From JBGPGW01 sp046349515 (GTDB lineage: Bacteria > Pseudomonadota > Alphaproteobacteria > CADEGL01), in the NCBI GenBank assembly GCA_046349515.1, contig JAXMCE010000003.1, positions 270,959 through 334,958 of the forward strand: a stretch of 64,000 nt of DNA. Reading direction: 5' to 3'. Made by a program: the position numbers and the translations under genes. The notes under the pieces were generated by a model. It was given only the letters and a program-made list of their open reading frames with translations. It was not told the DNA's origin and ran no database searches. Position 1 is the stretch's first letter; every line of letters begins with the position of its first letter. This document shows positions 17,374-27,062 of this stretch, piece by piece.

Positions 17374-18300
17374 ATGGCGAAACAGGCACCACGCTTTCGC
17401 GGAGCCTTGGGCGACGTCGATATCCGGCTTTTGCGCGTCTTCCGGGCGGTCGCCGAGGCGGGTGGCCTCGCGGCGGCCGAATCGGTCCTCAATGTCGGGC
17501 GCTCGACCATCAGCATGCAGATCGCCGATCTCGAGGCGCGGCTCGGCATGCGCCTCTGCCGCCGGGGCCGGGGCGGATTCGCGCTGACAGAGCAGGGCGA
17601 GGTCGTGCACGCCGCGACCATGAAGCTCCTCGCGTCTCTCGAGGACTTCCGGGCCGAGGTCAACGCGTCAGAGGCACGCCTCACCGGCGCCCTCAATGTC
17701 GGCTTCGTCGAGCACAGCATCCGCCATCCGGGCTTTCGCCTCGATGAGGCGCTGGCCCGCTTCCGGAACCGCGCGCCGGAGGTCCACATCTCTCTCCAGG
17801 CCCGGAACGTGCAGGACATCGAGGACGCGGTCATCCACGGCCGGCTCCATGTGGGCATCATCATCCTCCACCGCCGCCGCGCTGGGCTCGTCTATCGCGA
17901 TCTCATCTCGGAAGTGCAGGGGCCGTTCTGCGCGCGGTCCCATCCGCTCTTCGCGCGCGCGGACGAGACGATCACCTTGAAGGACATCGCGGCCCACGAC
18001 TATGTCGGCCGCGGCTATGTCGACGAGTCGCGGGCGCGTCAGCAGTATCTCGGGCGCGTGCCCTCGGCGACCGCGCACAACCTCGAGGCGGTGATGATCC
18101 TGGTGCTCACCGGCCGCTACATCGGCATCATGCCGACCGACTTCGCCGAGGAATGGGTTCGGCGCGGCGAGATCCGCATGATCGCGCCCGCGCGCACCGC
18201 TTATCGGCGCGAGTTCACGGTGATCATGCGGAAAGGCATCCAGCCCACGCCCGTCGTCACCGCGTTTCTCGCGGATCTCTACGCCGCGCACCCGGGCTAA
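17374..18300 (+). CDS. LysR family transcriptional regulator
   Basis: 308 residues. The N-terminal helix-turn-helix (LLRVFRAVAEAGGLAAAESVLNVGRSTISMQIADLEARLG) is followed by a periplasmic-binding-protein-like effector domain with segments such as LNVGFVE, LHVGIIIL and GRYIGIMP. LysR regulators usually control the divergent neighbour, here the desaturase, in response to a small molecule. Its stop codon overlaps that of the convergent Rieske gene 3 (18297-18300), so there is no room for a private terminator. Confidence 0.94.
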   Translation: MAKQAPRFRGALGDVDIRLLRVFRAVAEAGGLAAAESVLNVGRSTISMQIADLEARLGMRLCRRGRGGFALTEQGEVVHAATMKLLASLEDFRAEVNASEARLTGALNVGFVEHSIRHPGFRLDEALARFRNRAPEVHISLQARNVQDIEDAVIHGRLHVGIIILHRRRAGLVYRDLISEVQGPFCARSHPLFARADETITLKDIAAHDYVGRGYVDESRARQQYLGRVPSATAHNLEAVMILVLTGRYIGIMPTDFAEEWVRRGEIRMIAPARTAYRREFTVIMRKGIQPTPVVTAFLADLYAAHPG

Positions 18301-19472
18301 AGCGGCTGCCCTCCGATCCTGTCGACGATCCAGCGCCGGAAGGCGTGGACGATCGGCTCCATATGGGAAAGCCGGCCCGCACGCGCCAAGGGGGAGGACA
18401 GGCCCTGGTGCTGCTCCTCGGTCATGACGACATCTTCGTCCGTCGCCGTGTCGAGGCGGCGGTAGTAGGCCGGAACCACCGCGTCGAAATCAGGGCGTGC
18501 CCGTGTCTCCCTGTGGAAGAGATGCGCGAGGGTGAGCTCGGTCGAATCGGGAGCGAGGGGATTGATCGCGACATACCAGAGACAGTCGATGTTGCCGGCG
18601 AGCAGCGCGCAAGGGAAGGGATAGGCGAAATGCGATCCCTCCGCCGCGACGCCCGTGAGTCCGGGCATGGCCGGGAAGCCTTTGTCGGTCGGCAGGAGGG
18701 CGTTGCTGCCCGTGTGGCGTGAGACGATCGCCGCGTGCGACCGCCCGAAGTCGAGCCACACCGGCTCGCCCGGCGTCTCGCCATAGACACCTTTGCCCTT
18801 ACCCGCCAAGGCTTCCATGCCCGGATCGTAATCGTTGCCGGCGATCGAGGCCGCGTGCACATACGGGATGTGGTACGACTCCATCAAATTCTCGGCATAC
18901 ACTTTCCAGTTGCACTTGACCGTCACGGCGGCGCGACGCGCGACGATGAGCTGGTCGAGCGGGTACCCGTCGAACAATTTGCAGAAATCCCCGAGCGTCT
19001 CTTCGAACGGCGGGGCTGCTCTATCCAAAGAGAGAAAGAGAAACGGACCCCAGACCGCCGAGCGAACGGGGTGGAGGCCGTAGTCGGCCTTCTCAAACCC
19101 CGTGGTGTGCTCCATCTGCGGCGCGCCCATGAGCTTGCCGTCGAGGCCGTAGACCCAGCCGTGATAGCCGCACTTGATGGCGCGCCGATTGCCATTGCCT
19201 GGTGGGACGAGCCGGCAGCCCCTGTGCCGGCACGTGTTGGCGAAGGCGCGAATGGCACCGTCCCGGTCGCGCAGCACCAGGACCGGCACGCCAGCGAGAG
19301 TGAGGCTCCAATAGTCGCCGGGATGTTCGAGCCGTGCGACATCGCCCGCGAACAGCCAGGATTTGCCGAAGATGTGCTCCATCTCCGCCGCATAGGCCGC
19401 TTCGCTCGTATAGCTCGCGGGCGGCAACATCTCTGCTTCAAGGAGTGGCCGTGCTACGGCTTCGATCGACAT
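18297..19472 (-). CDS. Rieske non-heme iron oxygenase, alpha subunit (3)
   Basis: 391 residues. Rieske ligands are C81, H83, C101 and H104 (CRHRGCR...CGYHGW), and the iron site is NWKVYAENLMESYHIPYVH with the acidic element TDEDVVMTEEQHQG near the end. It is similar in layout to the two Rieske proteins at 7815 and 11780 and likely works as a trimeric oxygenase alpha-only enzyme. It has no co-transcribed partner in the window: upstream is the divergent kup gene, downstream a convergent LysR gene. Substrate unknown. Confidence 0.93.
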   Translation of the reverse strand: MSIEAVARPLLEAEMLPPASYTSEAAYAAEMEHIFGKSWLFAGDVARLEHPGDYWSLTLAGVPVLVLRDRDGAIRAFANTCRHRGCRLVPPGNGNRRAIKCGYHGWVYGLDGKLMGAPQMEHTTGFEKADYGLHPVRSAVWGPFLFLSLDRAAPPFEETLGDFCKLFDGYPLDQLIVARRAAVTVKCNWKVYAENLMESYHIPYVHAASIAGNDYDPGMEALAGKGKGVYGETPGEPVWLDFGRSHAAIVSRHTGSNALLPTDKGFPAMPGLTGVAAEGSHFAYPFPCALLAGNIDCLWYVAINPLAPDSTELTLAHLFHRETRARPDFDAVVPAYYRRLDTATDEDVVMTEEQHQGLSSPLARAGRLSHMEPIVHAFRRWIVDRIGGQPL

Positions 19473-19627
19473 GGGGCGTGCCCTTCGGTTGCTGGTTTAG
19501 AGATATTTCAATGATTTCAATAGGTTGACTTCAAAATGCCCGCCGGGGCCCGGTCGGAACGAATCGTTGCTGCAGTGCAACATGAAGTGATAAGATTTTT
19601 CCTGGTGCCGTCCGGCAGCCACCCCAC

Positions 19628-21511
19628 ATGACAGAACCCGCCCCCCCATCGTCTCGTGAATTGAGCGCGCTCGCGCTCGGCGCGCTTGGCGTCGTGTATG
19701 GCGACATCGGCACCTCGCCACTCTACACGATGCGCGTCGCCTTCGGAGAGCCGGGCGGCCTGCGGCCGACCGAGGGCAACATCCTCGGCGTGCTCTCGCT
19801 CATCTTCTGGTCACTCTTCATCGTCGTCACGCTCAAATATGTCATCGTGATTCTGCGGGCCGACAATCGGGGCGAGGGCGGAATCATGGCTCTCCTCGCG
19901 CTCGTCCGGCGCACCTTGCGCAATCGCCCGATGCTGCTGGCGGCGATGTTTCCCCTCGGGGTCATCGGCGCGGGCCTATTCTTCGGCGACAGCGTGCTGA
20001 CACCGGCGATCTCGGTCTTGAGCGCGGTTGAGGGGCTCCACGAGGCGACGCCGGCATTCGATCCCTACGTCATACCGCTGACGCTCGTCGTGCTGTTCGC
20101 GCTCTTCGCCATACAGTCACGCGGGACGGGCGTGGTCGGGCGGTTGTTCGGGCCGGTCATGGTCCTTTGGTTCGTCGTCCTCGCGCTTCTTGGCGCGATT
20201 GCGATCGCGCGCCAACCCCAGGTTCTCGGGGCGATCGATCCCCGGCATGCCATCGAGTTCGGCGTGTCGCACCGTTGGCATACCTTCGCGGCATTGGGCG
20301 CCGTGATGCTCGCATTCACGGGCGGCGAGGCTCTTTATGCGGACATGGGGCACTTCGGCCGCGCCCCTATTCGGCTCGCGTGGTTCGGCCTCGTCATGCC
20401 GTCGCTCGTTCTCAATTACTTTGGCCAGGGAGCGCTGTTGATCGACGATCCGGATGCGGTGCGCAATCCATTCTTCCTTCTCGGGCCGGTTTGGCTTCTC
20501 TATCCGATGGTGGCGCTCGCGACGATCGCGACCATCATCGCCTCCCAAGCCGTGATCTCCGGCGCATTCTCGATGTACAGCCAGTCGGTCCAGCTCGGTT
20601 ACGCGCCGAGGGCGCGAACCGATTACACCTCGGGTAGCCACAAGGGGCAGATCTACTTGGCGAGCGTCAACTGGGCGCTTCTCTTGGCGGTCGTCGCTCT
20701 CGTTCTCGGCTTCGGTTCATCCGATCGGCTGGGCGCGGCCTACGGCCTCTCGGTCACGGGCACGATGGCGGCGACGACCGTTCTCGCTTCGGGCATCGCG
20801 TTCGGGAGGTGGCGCTGGCGCTTGCCCGTCGTGCTCGCAGTGTTCGGTGCCTTCCTGGCCGTGGATCTGCTTTTTCTTGGGTCCAACGTGCTTAAGATCG
20901 CAGAAGGAGGGTGGGTGCCTGTGACGATCGGCGCCCTGGTCTACGTCCTGATGACGACGTGGCGGCGAGGTCGGGACGAGCTTTATAGGCGCTTGCGCGC
21001 AGAATCGATGAGTCTCGACACCTTTATCGAGACACTGCGCCCCGATGCCGTGCCGCGCGCCGGGGGCACGGCCATCTACATGGCGCGGACAGGGGATGCC
21101 ATTCCCCATGCTCTTCTCCACAACCTCAAGCACAATCACGTTCTTCACGAGCGGATCGTCCTGCTGACGGTTGTCAACGAAGACGTCCCGGTGGTTCCCG
21201 AAGACGAACGGGTCAAGGTGGTCCACCTGCCGAAGCGTATCCACCGAGTGGTGGTGCGGTATGGTTTCGTCGAGACGCCGGACATTCCGATGGCGCTCGC
21301 GCGTTGCGGTACGCAAGGCCTCGACATTGATCTCGCGGAGACAAGCTTCTTCCTCGGACGGGTCAGTCTCGTGCCGGCCGAGCGATCGGCGCTGTCTGGC
21401 TGGCGGCGCTATCTCTTCTTCGCCCTGACGCGCAACGCGCTTTCGGCAACGGACTTCTATCGCATCCCGACGAACCGCGTCGTCGAGCTGGGAGCGCAGA
21501 TCGCCCTGTGA
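19628..21511 (+). CDS. kup: Low-affinity potassium transporter Kup (copy 1)
   Basis: 627 residues. The KUP signature GVVYGDIGTSPLYTMRVAF is near the N-terminus, followed by about 12 hydrophobic segments and a cytoplasmic C-terminal domain of about 180 residues. Kup takes up K+ with protons across the inner membrane. There is no clear ribosome site before the ATG (the leader is C-rich, GCCACCCCAC). A second 627-residue copy follows after 188 bases. The two copies share the whole architecture and end with the identical NALSATDFYRIPTNRVVELG. Confidence 0.95.
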   Translation: MTEPAPPSSRELSALALGALGVVYGDIGTSPLYTMRVAFGEPGGLRPTEGNILGVLSLIFWSLFIVVTLKYVIVILRADNRGEGGIMALLALVRRTLRNRPMLLAAMFPLGVIGAGLFFGDSVLTPAISVLSAVEGLHEATPAFDPYVIPLTLVVLFALFAIQSRGTGVVGRLFGPVMVLWFVVLALLGAIAIARQPQVLGAIDPRHAIEFGVSHRWHTFAALGAVMLAFTGGEALYADMGHFGRAPIRLAWFGLVMPSLVLNYFGQGALLIDDPDAVRNPFFLLGPVWLLYPMVALATIATIIASQAVISGAFSMYSQSVQLGYAPRARTDYTSGSHKGQIYLASVNWALLLAVVALVLGFGSSDRLGAAYGLSVTGTMAATTVLASGIAFGRWRWRLPVVLAVFGAFLAVDLLFLGSNVLKIAEGGWVPVTIGALVYVLMTTWRRGRDELYRRLRAESMSLDTFIETLRPDAVPRAGGTAIYMARTGDAIPHALLHNLKHNHVLHERIVLLTVVNEDVPVVPEDERVKVVHLPKRIHRVVVRYGFVETPDIPMALARCGTQGLDIDLAETSFFLGRVSLVPAERSALSGWRRYLFFALTRNALSATDFYRIPTNRVVELGAQIAL

Positions 21512-21699
21512 ACGAGCCTGGAGGGTCTTGGCCCGCCTCGCGTCGTTCGGGACCGCCCGCTCTTGCCGGCGAATTGCCGCAGCGAATCTCAAAAATGTAT
21601 TGTATGGCGGTAGGTTAACGGCCCCGCTCGCCGATTTGGGTTGCGCCAGCCTGTGCCTTGCCTGTATCGCTTCAGGCGCTGGCGCCACGCCCACACCCC

Positions 21700-23583
21700 A
21701 TGACAGAACGCACTTCCTCACATCCCCAAGGCCTCGGTGCGCTCGCGATCGGCGCGCTCGGGGTCGTCTATGGCGACATCGGGACCTCGCCGCTCTACAC
21801 GATGCGCGTCGCCTTCGGGGAGTTGAGCGGGCTGAGGCCGATCGAGGCCAACGTGCTGGGCGTGCTCTCGCTCATCTTCTGGTCGCTCTTCATCGTCGTC
21901 ACGGTGAAGTACCTCGTGCTCGTGCTGAGGGCCGACAACCGGGGCGAAGGCGGCATCATGGCGCTCATGGCGCTTTCGCGCCGCGCGCTCCGCAGCCGCC
22001 CGCGTCTTCTGGCCGCGCTCTTTCCTCTGGGCGTGCTTGGCACCGGACTCTTTTGTGGCGAGAGCGTGATCACGCCGGCGATCTCGGTGTTGAGCGCGGT
22101 CGAAGGCCTCCATGAGGCAACGCCCCTCTTCGATCCCTATGTCGTGCCCCTGACGCTTGTCGTCCTGATCGCCCTCTTTGCGATCCAATCGCGCGGAGCG
22201 GGTGCGGTCGGTCGCTTGTTCGGTCCCATCATGGGCGTGTGGTTCACGACCATCGCGGTCCTCGGCATCGTCGAGATTTTGGACCAGCCCCAGGTTCTTG
22301 CGGCAATCGATCCGCGGCACGCCTTCGATTTCGCCGCGGCGCATGGCTGGCACACGATCATCACCTTGGGTGCGGTCATGCTGGCTTTCACCGGCGCGGA
22401 AGCCCTCTATGCCGATATGGGGCATTTCGGCCGGACGCCGATCCGCGTCGCGTGGTTCGGCCTGGTCATGCCGTCGCTCCTGCTGAACTACTTCGGCCAG
22501 GGCGCCTTGCTCCTCTCGGATCCTGCGGCTGTGCGCAATCCCTTCTTCCTTCTCGGTCCGCCGGCGGTCCTCTATCCGATGGTGGCGCTCGCGACGGTTG
22601 CGACCGTCATCGCCTCCCAGGCCGTCATCTCGGGCGCGTTCTCGATCTACAGCCAGTCCGTCCAGCTTGGCTACGCGCCGCGCGCGCGCATCGACTACAC
22701 CTCCGAGCACCGGATGGGGCAGATCTATCTCTCGAGGATCAATTGGGCGCTCCTCGTCGCGGTGGTCGCGCTCGTTCTCGGGTTCGGCTCCTCCGACCGC
22801 CTCGGCGCCGCCTACGGTCTCTCGGTCACCGGAACGATGGTGGCCTCGACCGTGTTGGCCGGCAGCGTGGCCTTCGGCAAATGGCGCTGGCGCCCCGTGG
22901 CGGTCTTCGCCGTGTTCGGATGTCTTCTTGTCGTCGACCTCATCTTCCTCACATCGAACATCATCAAGATTCCCGAGGGCGGCTGGGTCCCGCTGCTTTT
23001 GGGCCTCGCCGTGTTCTTCCTGATGACCACGTGGCGGCGGGGGCGTGCCGAGTTGAACAAGCGGCTGCGCGACGAGTCCATGGGTCTCGACACATTCCTC
23101 GAGACCTTGCGCGCGGAGACCATGCAGCGCGTGCCCGGCACGGCGGTCTACATGGCGCGCATCGGCGACGCGGTTCCCCATGCGCTCCTCCACAATTTGA
23201 AGCACAACCGCGTTCTGCACGAGCGCGTCGTCCTTCTCACCGTCGTGAACGAGGACATCCCCCGCGTCGCGGACGACGACCGGGTGGACGTGACGGTGCT
23301 GCCCAAGCGCTTCTACCGCGTCACCGTGCACTACGGTTTCACGGAGCCGCCCGACCTCCCGCAGGCGCTCGCGCGCTGCGCCTCGCGCGGGCTCGACTTC
23401 GACATGATGGAAACGAGCTTCTTCCTCGGCCGCGTGACCTTGGTTCCCGCCGAGCGCTCAAGCCTCTCGACGCTCCGCCGGCACGTCTTCTTCCTTCTCA
23501 CGCGGAACGCGCTCTCGGCGACGGACTTCTATCGCATTCCGACCAATCGCGTCGTCGAGCTCGGGGCGCAGATCGCATTGTGA
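21700..23583 (+). CDS. kup: Low-affinity potassium transporter Kup (copy 2)
   Basis: 627 residues from ATG 21700, the same length as copy 1 and alignable to it end to end. It has the same GVVYGDIGTSPLYTMRVAF signature, membrane segments and C-terminus. As in copy 1 the start is MTE and the leader is C-rich with no Shine-Dalgarno, so the duplication probably included the leader. Scattered substitutions show it is not a very recent copy. Proteobacteria often carry several kup paralogues, but a direct tandem pair points to local duplication. Confidence 0.95.
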   Translation: MTERTSSHPQGLGALAIGALGVVYGDIGTSPLYTMRVAFGELSGLRPIEANVLGVLSLIFWSLFIVVTVKYLVLVLRADNRGEGGIMALMALSRRALRSRPRLLAALFPLGVLGTGLFCGESVITPAISVLSAVEGLHEATPLFDPYVVPLTLVVLIALFAIQSRGAGAVGRLFGPIMGVWFTTIAVLGIVEILDQPQVLAAIDPRHAFDFAAAHGWHTIITLGAVMLAFTGAEALYADMGHFGRTPIRVAWFGLVMPSLLLNYFGQGALLLSDPAAVRNPFFLLGPPAVLYPMVALATVATVIASQAVISGAFSIYSQSVQLGYAPRARIDYTSEHRMGQIYLSRINWALLVAVVALVLGFGSSDRLGAAYGLSVTGTMVASTVLAGSVAFGKWRWRPVAVFAVFGCLLVVDLIFLTSNIIKIPEGGWVPLLLGLAVFFLMTTWRRGRAELNKRLRDESMGLDTFLETLRAETMQRVPGTAVYMARIGDAVPHALLHNLKHNRVLHERVVLLTVVNEDIPRVADDDRVDVTVLPKRFYRVTVHYGFTEPPDLPQALARCASRGLDFDMMETSFFLGRVTLVPAERSSLSTLRRHVFFLLTRNALSATDFYRIPTNRVVELGAQIAL

Positions 23584-23646
23584 TCGGCGGCTTCCTTGCC
23601 GGCCTCGCGCGCGGCGGCTAGCATTTGCCGCGCGGGCGGAGGCAGC

Positions 23647-25716
23647 ATGTACTATCTCGGGGTCGATACGGGCGGCACGTTCACGGACTTCGTGGCGCTC
23701 GACGCGCGTTCGGGCGCTGTCCTCACCTTCAAGGTGCCCTCGGTCCCTTCCGATCCGGCCCAGGCGGTCAGGGCCGGCTTCGCGCGCCTCAAGGCGCGAC
23801 ACGGCGTCGAACCCAAGGACATCGCGCGCTTCATTTACGGAACCACGGTCGCGACCAACGCCATCTTGGAATTGAAGGGCGCGCGGACGGCACTCGTCGC
23901 GACCAAAGGGACGCGGGACGTGCTGGAGATCCAGCGCATGTGGCGTCACCGGCTTTTCGATCTGTCGCTCGAGAAACCGGCGCCGCTCGTCAGGCGCCGC
24001 GACCGTTTCGAGGTGGATGAGCGCATCGGCGCCCACGGCGAGACGGTGCGGGCGCTCACCGCCGCGGAGGCCGACCGGGTCGCAGGCCTCGTCGCGGGCG
24101 ACGGCTACGAGGCCGTCGCGGTGTCATGCCTGTTCTCCTTCCTTGACCCTGGCCATGAGCAGGCGATCAAGGCCGCGATCGAGCGGACGGCGCCCGGCCT
24201 CCACGTCACGATCTCGTCCGACGTCTCGCCCGAATTCCGCGAGTACGAGCGCACCGCGACCACGGTCATGAACGCCTATGTGATGCCGAAGATCCACCAT
24301 CTTGCGGCGCGGCTCGAGGACCTTCTCTCCGAACTCGGCTGCGCGGTGGGCTTGCGCATCATCCAGTCGAATGGCGGCCTCATGAATGCGGAGACCGCGC
24401 GGAAGTTCCCGGTCAACACGCTCCTCTCGGGTCCCGCGGGCGGTGTCGTGGGTGCGGCCGGTGTAGCCAAGGCGGCCGGGGTCGACAAGATCATCGCCAT
24501 GGACATGGGCGGCACGAGCCTCGACATCAGCCTCGTCGAAGGCGGGCGCGTGACGCTGTCCTCCGAGGGGCGGCTCGCGGGCTTTCCCGTCAAAGTGCCG
24601 CAGGTCAACGTGCACACGATCGGCGCGGGTGGGGGCAGCATCGCGCGCGTCGTCCTGGGCGCGCTCAAGGTGGGACCCGAGAGCGCCGGGGCCGCGCCCG
24701 GCCCCGCTTGTTACGGCCGGGGCGGGGTCGAGCCCACGAGTACCGATGCCGCGGTCGTGCTTGGCTACATCGACCCCGGCTATTTCGTCGGCGGCGAGAT
24801 GGGGCTCGATGTGGACGCCGCGAAGCGCGCGATCCGTACGAGAGTGGGCGAGCCGCTCGGTCTTTCGGACGCGGACGCGGCGATGGCCATCGTCGAGGTG
24901 CAGGTCGCGAACATGGTGACGGGCATCCGCGAGGTGTCGGTCGCCAAGGGCCACGATCCGCGCGAGTTCGCGCTCCTCCCGTTCGGCGGCGCGGGCTCGC
25001 TCTACGCCGGGCTCATCGCCGAGGACCTCAAGATGCGCCGCATCTTCGTGCCGATCGAGCCGAGCGTCCTGTCGGCCTTCGGCATGCTGCTGACCGACGT
25101 CAAGTACACGCGCTCGCGCACCCGGCTTCTCGAACCGGGCGAGGCGACAGCGAAGGAGATCGCGCGCATCTTCGCCTCGCTCGACAAGGAACTCACTTCG
25201 GCGCTCAAGGCGGAGGGATTCACGGGCCGCCAGGTCCGTCTCGAGCGCAGTTGCGACATGCGCTACAAGGGCCAGGCCTACGAGATCAACGTGCCCGTGC
25301 CCGCGGGCACCGTCACGCGGGAGAAGGCGCGCGCTCTGGCGGCGCGCTTCCACGCGGCGCACCACGCGGCTTACGGCCAATCCTCGCCCGGCGAGGCGGT
25401 CGAGATCGTCAACTTCCGCGCGACCGGCACGGGCCTCGTGCGCAAGGCCGACATCAAGCCGCGGGATGGGAAGGGCGGGCGTACGGCGCCGAAGCCCAAG
25501 GGCACACGCCGCGCCTATTTCGGCGGCGCCCACGGCTGGCAGTCGTGCAAGGTATATGAGCGCGCGAGCCTCGCACGCGGCATCCGCCTCACGGGGCCGG
25601 CGATCGTCGAGGAGCCGGGTGCCACGATCGTCGTCGTCCCTGGGCACAGGCTCGGCATCGATCGCTTCGGCAACATGCTGATCGATGTGCCCCTCGCGCG
25701 TCGTCGTCGAGTCTGA
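23647..25716 (+). CDS. hyuA: Hydantoinase/5-oxoprolinase family protein, subunit A
   Basis: 689 residues. It starts with the acetate-kinase-like ATP-binding motif YYLGVDTGGTFTDFV and contains FIYGTTVATNAILE, a second phosphate-binding stretch IIAMDMGGTSLDISLVEGG, and GAGGGSIARV. The family hydrolyses cyclic amides (hydantoins, 5-oxoproline) or carboxylates ketones with ATP, as a complex with a HyuB subunit. ATG 23647 follows a GGAGG site. It is followed after 1 base by a TPR/2OG oxygenase gene and then by hyuB. That order is unusual because hyuA and hyuB are normally adjacent. Confidence 0.93.
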   Translation: MYYLGVDTGGTFTDFVALDARSGAVLTFKVPSVPSDPAQAVRAGFARLKARHGVEPKDIARFIYGTTVATNAILELKGARTALVATKGTRDVLEIQRMWRHRLFDLSLEKPAPLVRRRDRFEVDERIGAHGETVRALTAAEADRVAGLVAGDGYEAVAVSCLFSFLDPGHEQAIKAAIERTAPGLHVTISSDVSPEFREYERTATTVMNAYVMPKIHHLAARLEDLLSELGCAVGLRIIQSNGGLMNAETARKFPVNTLLSGPAGGVVGAAGVAKAAGVDKIIAMDMGGTSLDISLVEGGRVTLSSEGRLAGFPVKVPQVNVHTIGAGGGSIARVVLGALKVGPESAGAAPGPACYGRGGVEPTSTDAAVVLGYIDPGYFVGGEMGLDVDAAKRAIRTRVGEPLGLSDADAAMAIVEVQVANMVTGIREVSVAKGHDPREFALLPFGGAGSLYAGLIAEDLKMRRIFVPIEPSVLSAFGMLLTDVKYTRSRTRLLEPGEATAKEIARIFASLDKELTSALKAEGFTGRQVRLERSCDMRYKGQAYEINVPVPAGTVTREKARALAARFHAAHHAAYGQSSPGEAVEIVNFRATGTGLVRKADIKPRDGKGGRTAPKPKGTRRAYFGGAHGWQSCKVYERASLARGIRLTGPAIVEEPGATIVVVPGHRLGIDRFGNMLIDVPLARRRRV

Positions 25717-25717
25717 C

Positions 25718-27034
25718 ATGGCGGCGCCCAACGTCATCCGCGATCTCCAGCAGAGAGCGCGCGACGGGCTCAAGGTCGGGCGGTTCGACGATGCTCTCGC
25801 GGCCGCGCGGAATCTCCTGGCCTTCTCGCCGGGCGATCCCGACGCGCTGGCGGTCGCGGGCATCGCCTCGCTTCTTCTGGGGCAGGCAGAGCCTGCGATC
25901 GCCCATCTCGAGGCGGCCGTGAAGCGCCGCCAGGACATGCCCGTCGTGTGGCTCCATCTCGGCAATGCGCGCAAGACGCTCGGGCGAAAGGATGACGCCA
26001 TCAAGGCCTACCGCAAGGCGCTCACGCTCAAGCCCGATCTGGCGCCGGCCTCGCACAATCTCGGAACCCTGCTCCAGGAGGCGGGGCAGCACGAGGAGGC
26101 GGCGGCGATCTACCGCGCGGCCATCGCGCGCGCGCCGCAGCCGGCCGGCACCTGGCGCAACCTCGCGCTCGCGCTCGAGGAGACCAAGCATTTGAAGGAG
26201 GCCGAGGAGGCTTACCGCCAGGCCATCGCCAAGGATCCCGACTGGCTGATCCCGCGGAGCGCGCATATGCGCCTCCTGTGGACTCTCCGCGAGATGGATG
26301 CCTTGCTCGCCGCGTGCGACGACTGGCTCGCCAAGCGGCCGGGCGACACCGAGGCGCTTGCCTGGACCTGCCTCGCGCTCGCCGAGAAGGGGGAGGCGGC
26401 GCGTCTTGCCGCGCTTCTCGACTTCGACGGTCTCGTCCGCGTCTTCGACCACGATCCGCCGCCCGGCTGGGCGAGCATGGCCGAGTTCCACGCGGCCTTG
26501 CGCGCGCATGTCTACGCGCACCCGACGCTCAAAGTGCCGCCCCAGGACCACCCGACCTACCATCACCCCGATCTTGCGATCACGGAGGAGTTGCTCGCGG
26601 GCACGCGCGGGCCCATGGAGGGTTATGAGGCGCTCGTGCGTCTCGCGGTCGAACGCTATCGCGCGTCGCTGCCCGCGGATCATCCCGTGCGGGTCCACTG
26701 GCCAGCGCGCTGGCGTCTCTCTGTCTGGGCGACCTTGCTCAAGGGCCAGGGCAATCTCGTGCCGCACATCCATCTCGACGGCTATATCGGCGGCGTCTAC
26801 TACGCGCTCCTGCCGGCCGTCGCCGCGCGCGAGGACAGCGACCAGGCCGCCTGGTTCGAGCTCGGCCGTCCGCCCGAGGAGCTTGGTTGCACGCACATCC
26901 CGTCCACGCGCCGCATCCAGCCGCGCGAAGGACGGATGATCTTGTTTCCGTCTTATTTCTATCACGGCACCGTGCCTTTCACGGCGGGCGAGGATCGCAT
27001 CTCGATCGCCTTCGACGTGGTGCCGGAGCCGTGA
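25718..27034 (+). CDS. TPR-repeat protein with 2OG-Fe(II) oxygenase domain
   Basis: 438 residues. Residues 1-200 are TPR helices (for example VVWLHLGNARKTLGRKDDAI and its successors). The C-terminal part is a putative 2-oxoglutarate/Fe(II) oxygenase of the 2OG-FeII_Oxy_5 type: H352-x-D354 in HIHLDGYIGG, distal H416 in FYHGTVPF and the 2-oxoglutarate Arg at about R427 (RISIAFDV). It would hydroxylate a protein or small molecule bound through the TPRs. ATG 25718 begins one base after the hyuA stop, and hyuB starts 28 bases after this gene. The wedge position strongly suggests co-expression with the hydantoinase subunits, but the target is unknown. Confidence 0.85.
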   Translation: MAAPNVIRDLQQRARDGLKVGRFDDALAAARNLLAFSPGDPDALAVAGIASLLLGQAEPAIAHLEAAVKRRQDMPVVWLHLGNARKTLGRKDDAIKAYRKALTLKPDLAPASHNLGTLLQEAGQHEEAAAIYRAAIARAPQPAGTWRNLALALEETKHLKEAEEAYRQAIAKDPDWLIPRSAHMRLLWTLREMDALLAACDDWLAKRPGDTEALAWTCLALAEKGEAARLAALLDFDGLVRVFDHDPPPGWASMAEFHAALRAHVYAHPTLKVPPQDHPTYHHPDLAITEELLAGTRGPMEGYEALVRLAVERYRASLPADHPVRVHWPARWRLSVWATLLKGQGNLVPHIHLDGYIGGVYYALLPAVAAREDSDQAAWFELGRPPEELGCTHIPSTRRIQPREGRMILFPSYFYHGTVPFTAGEDRISIAFDVVPEP

Positions 27035-27062
27035 GAAAAGACCAGAAGGAGTCGATCCGACG

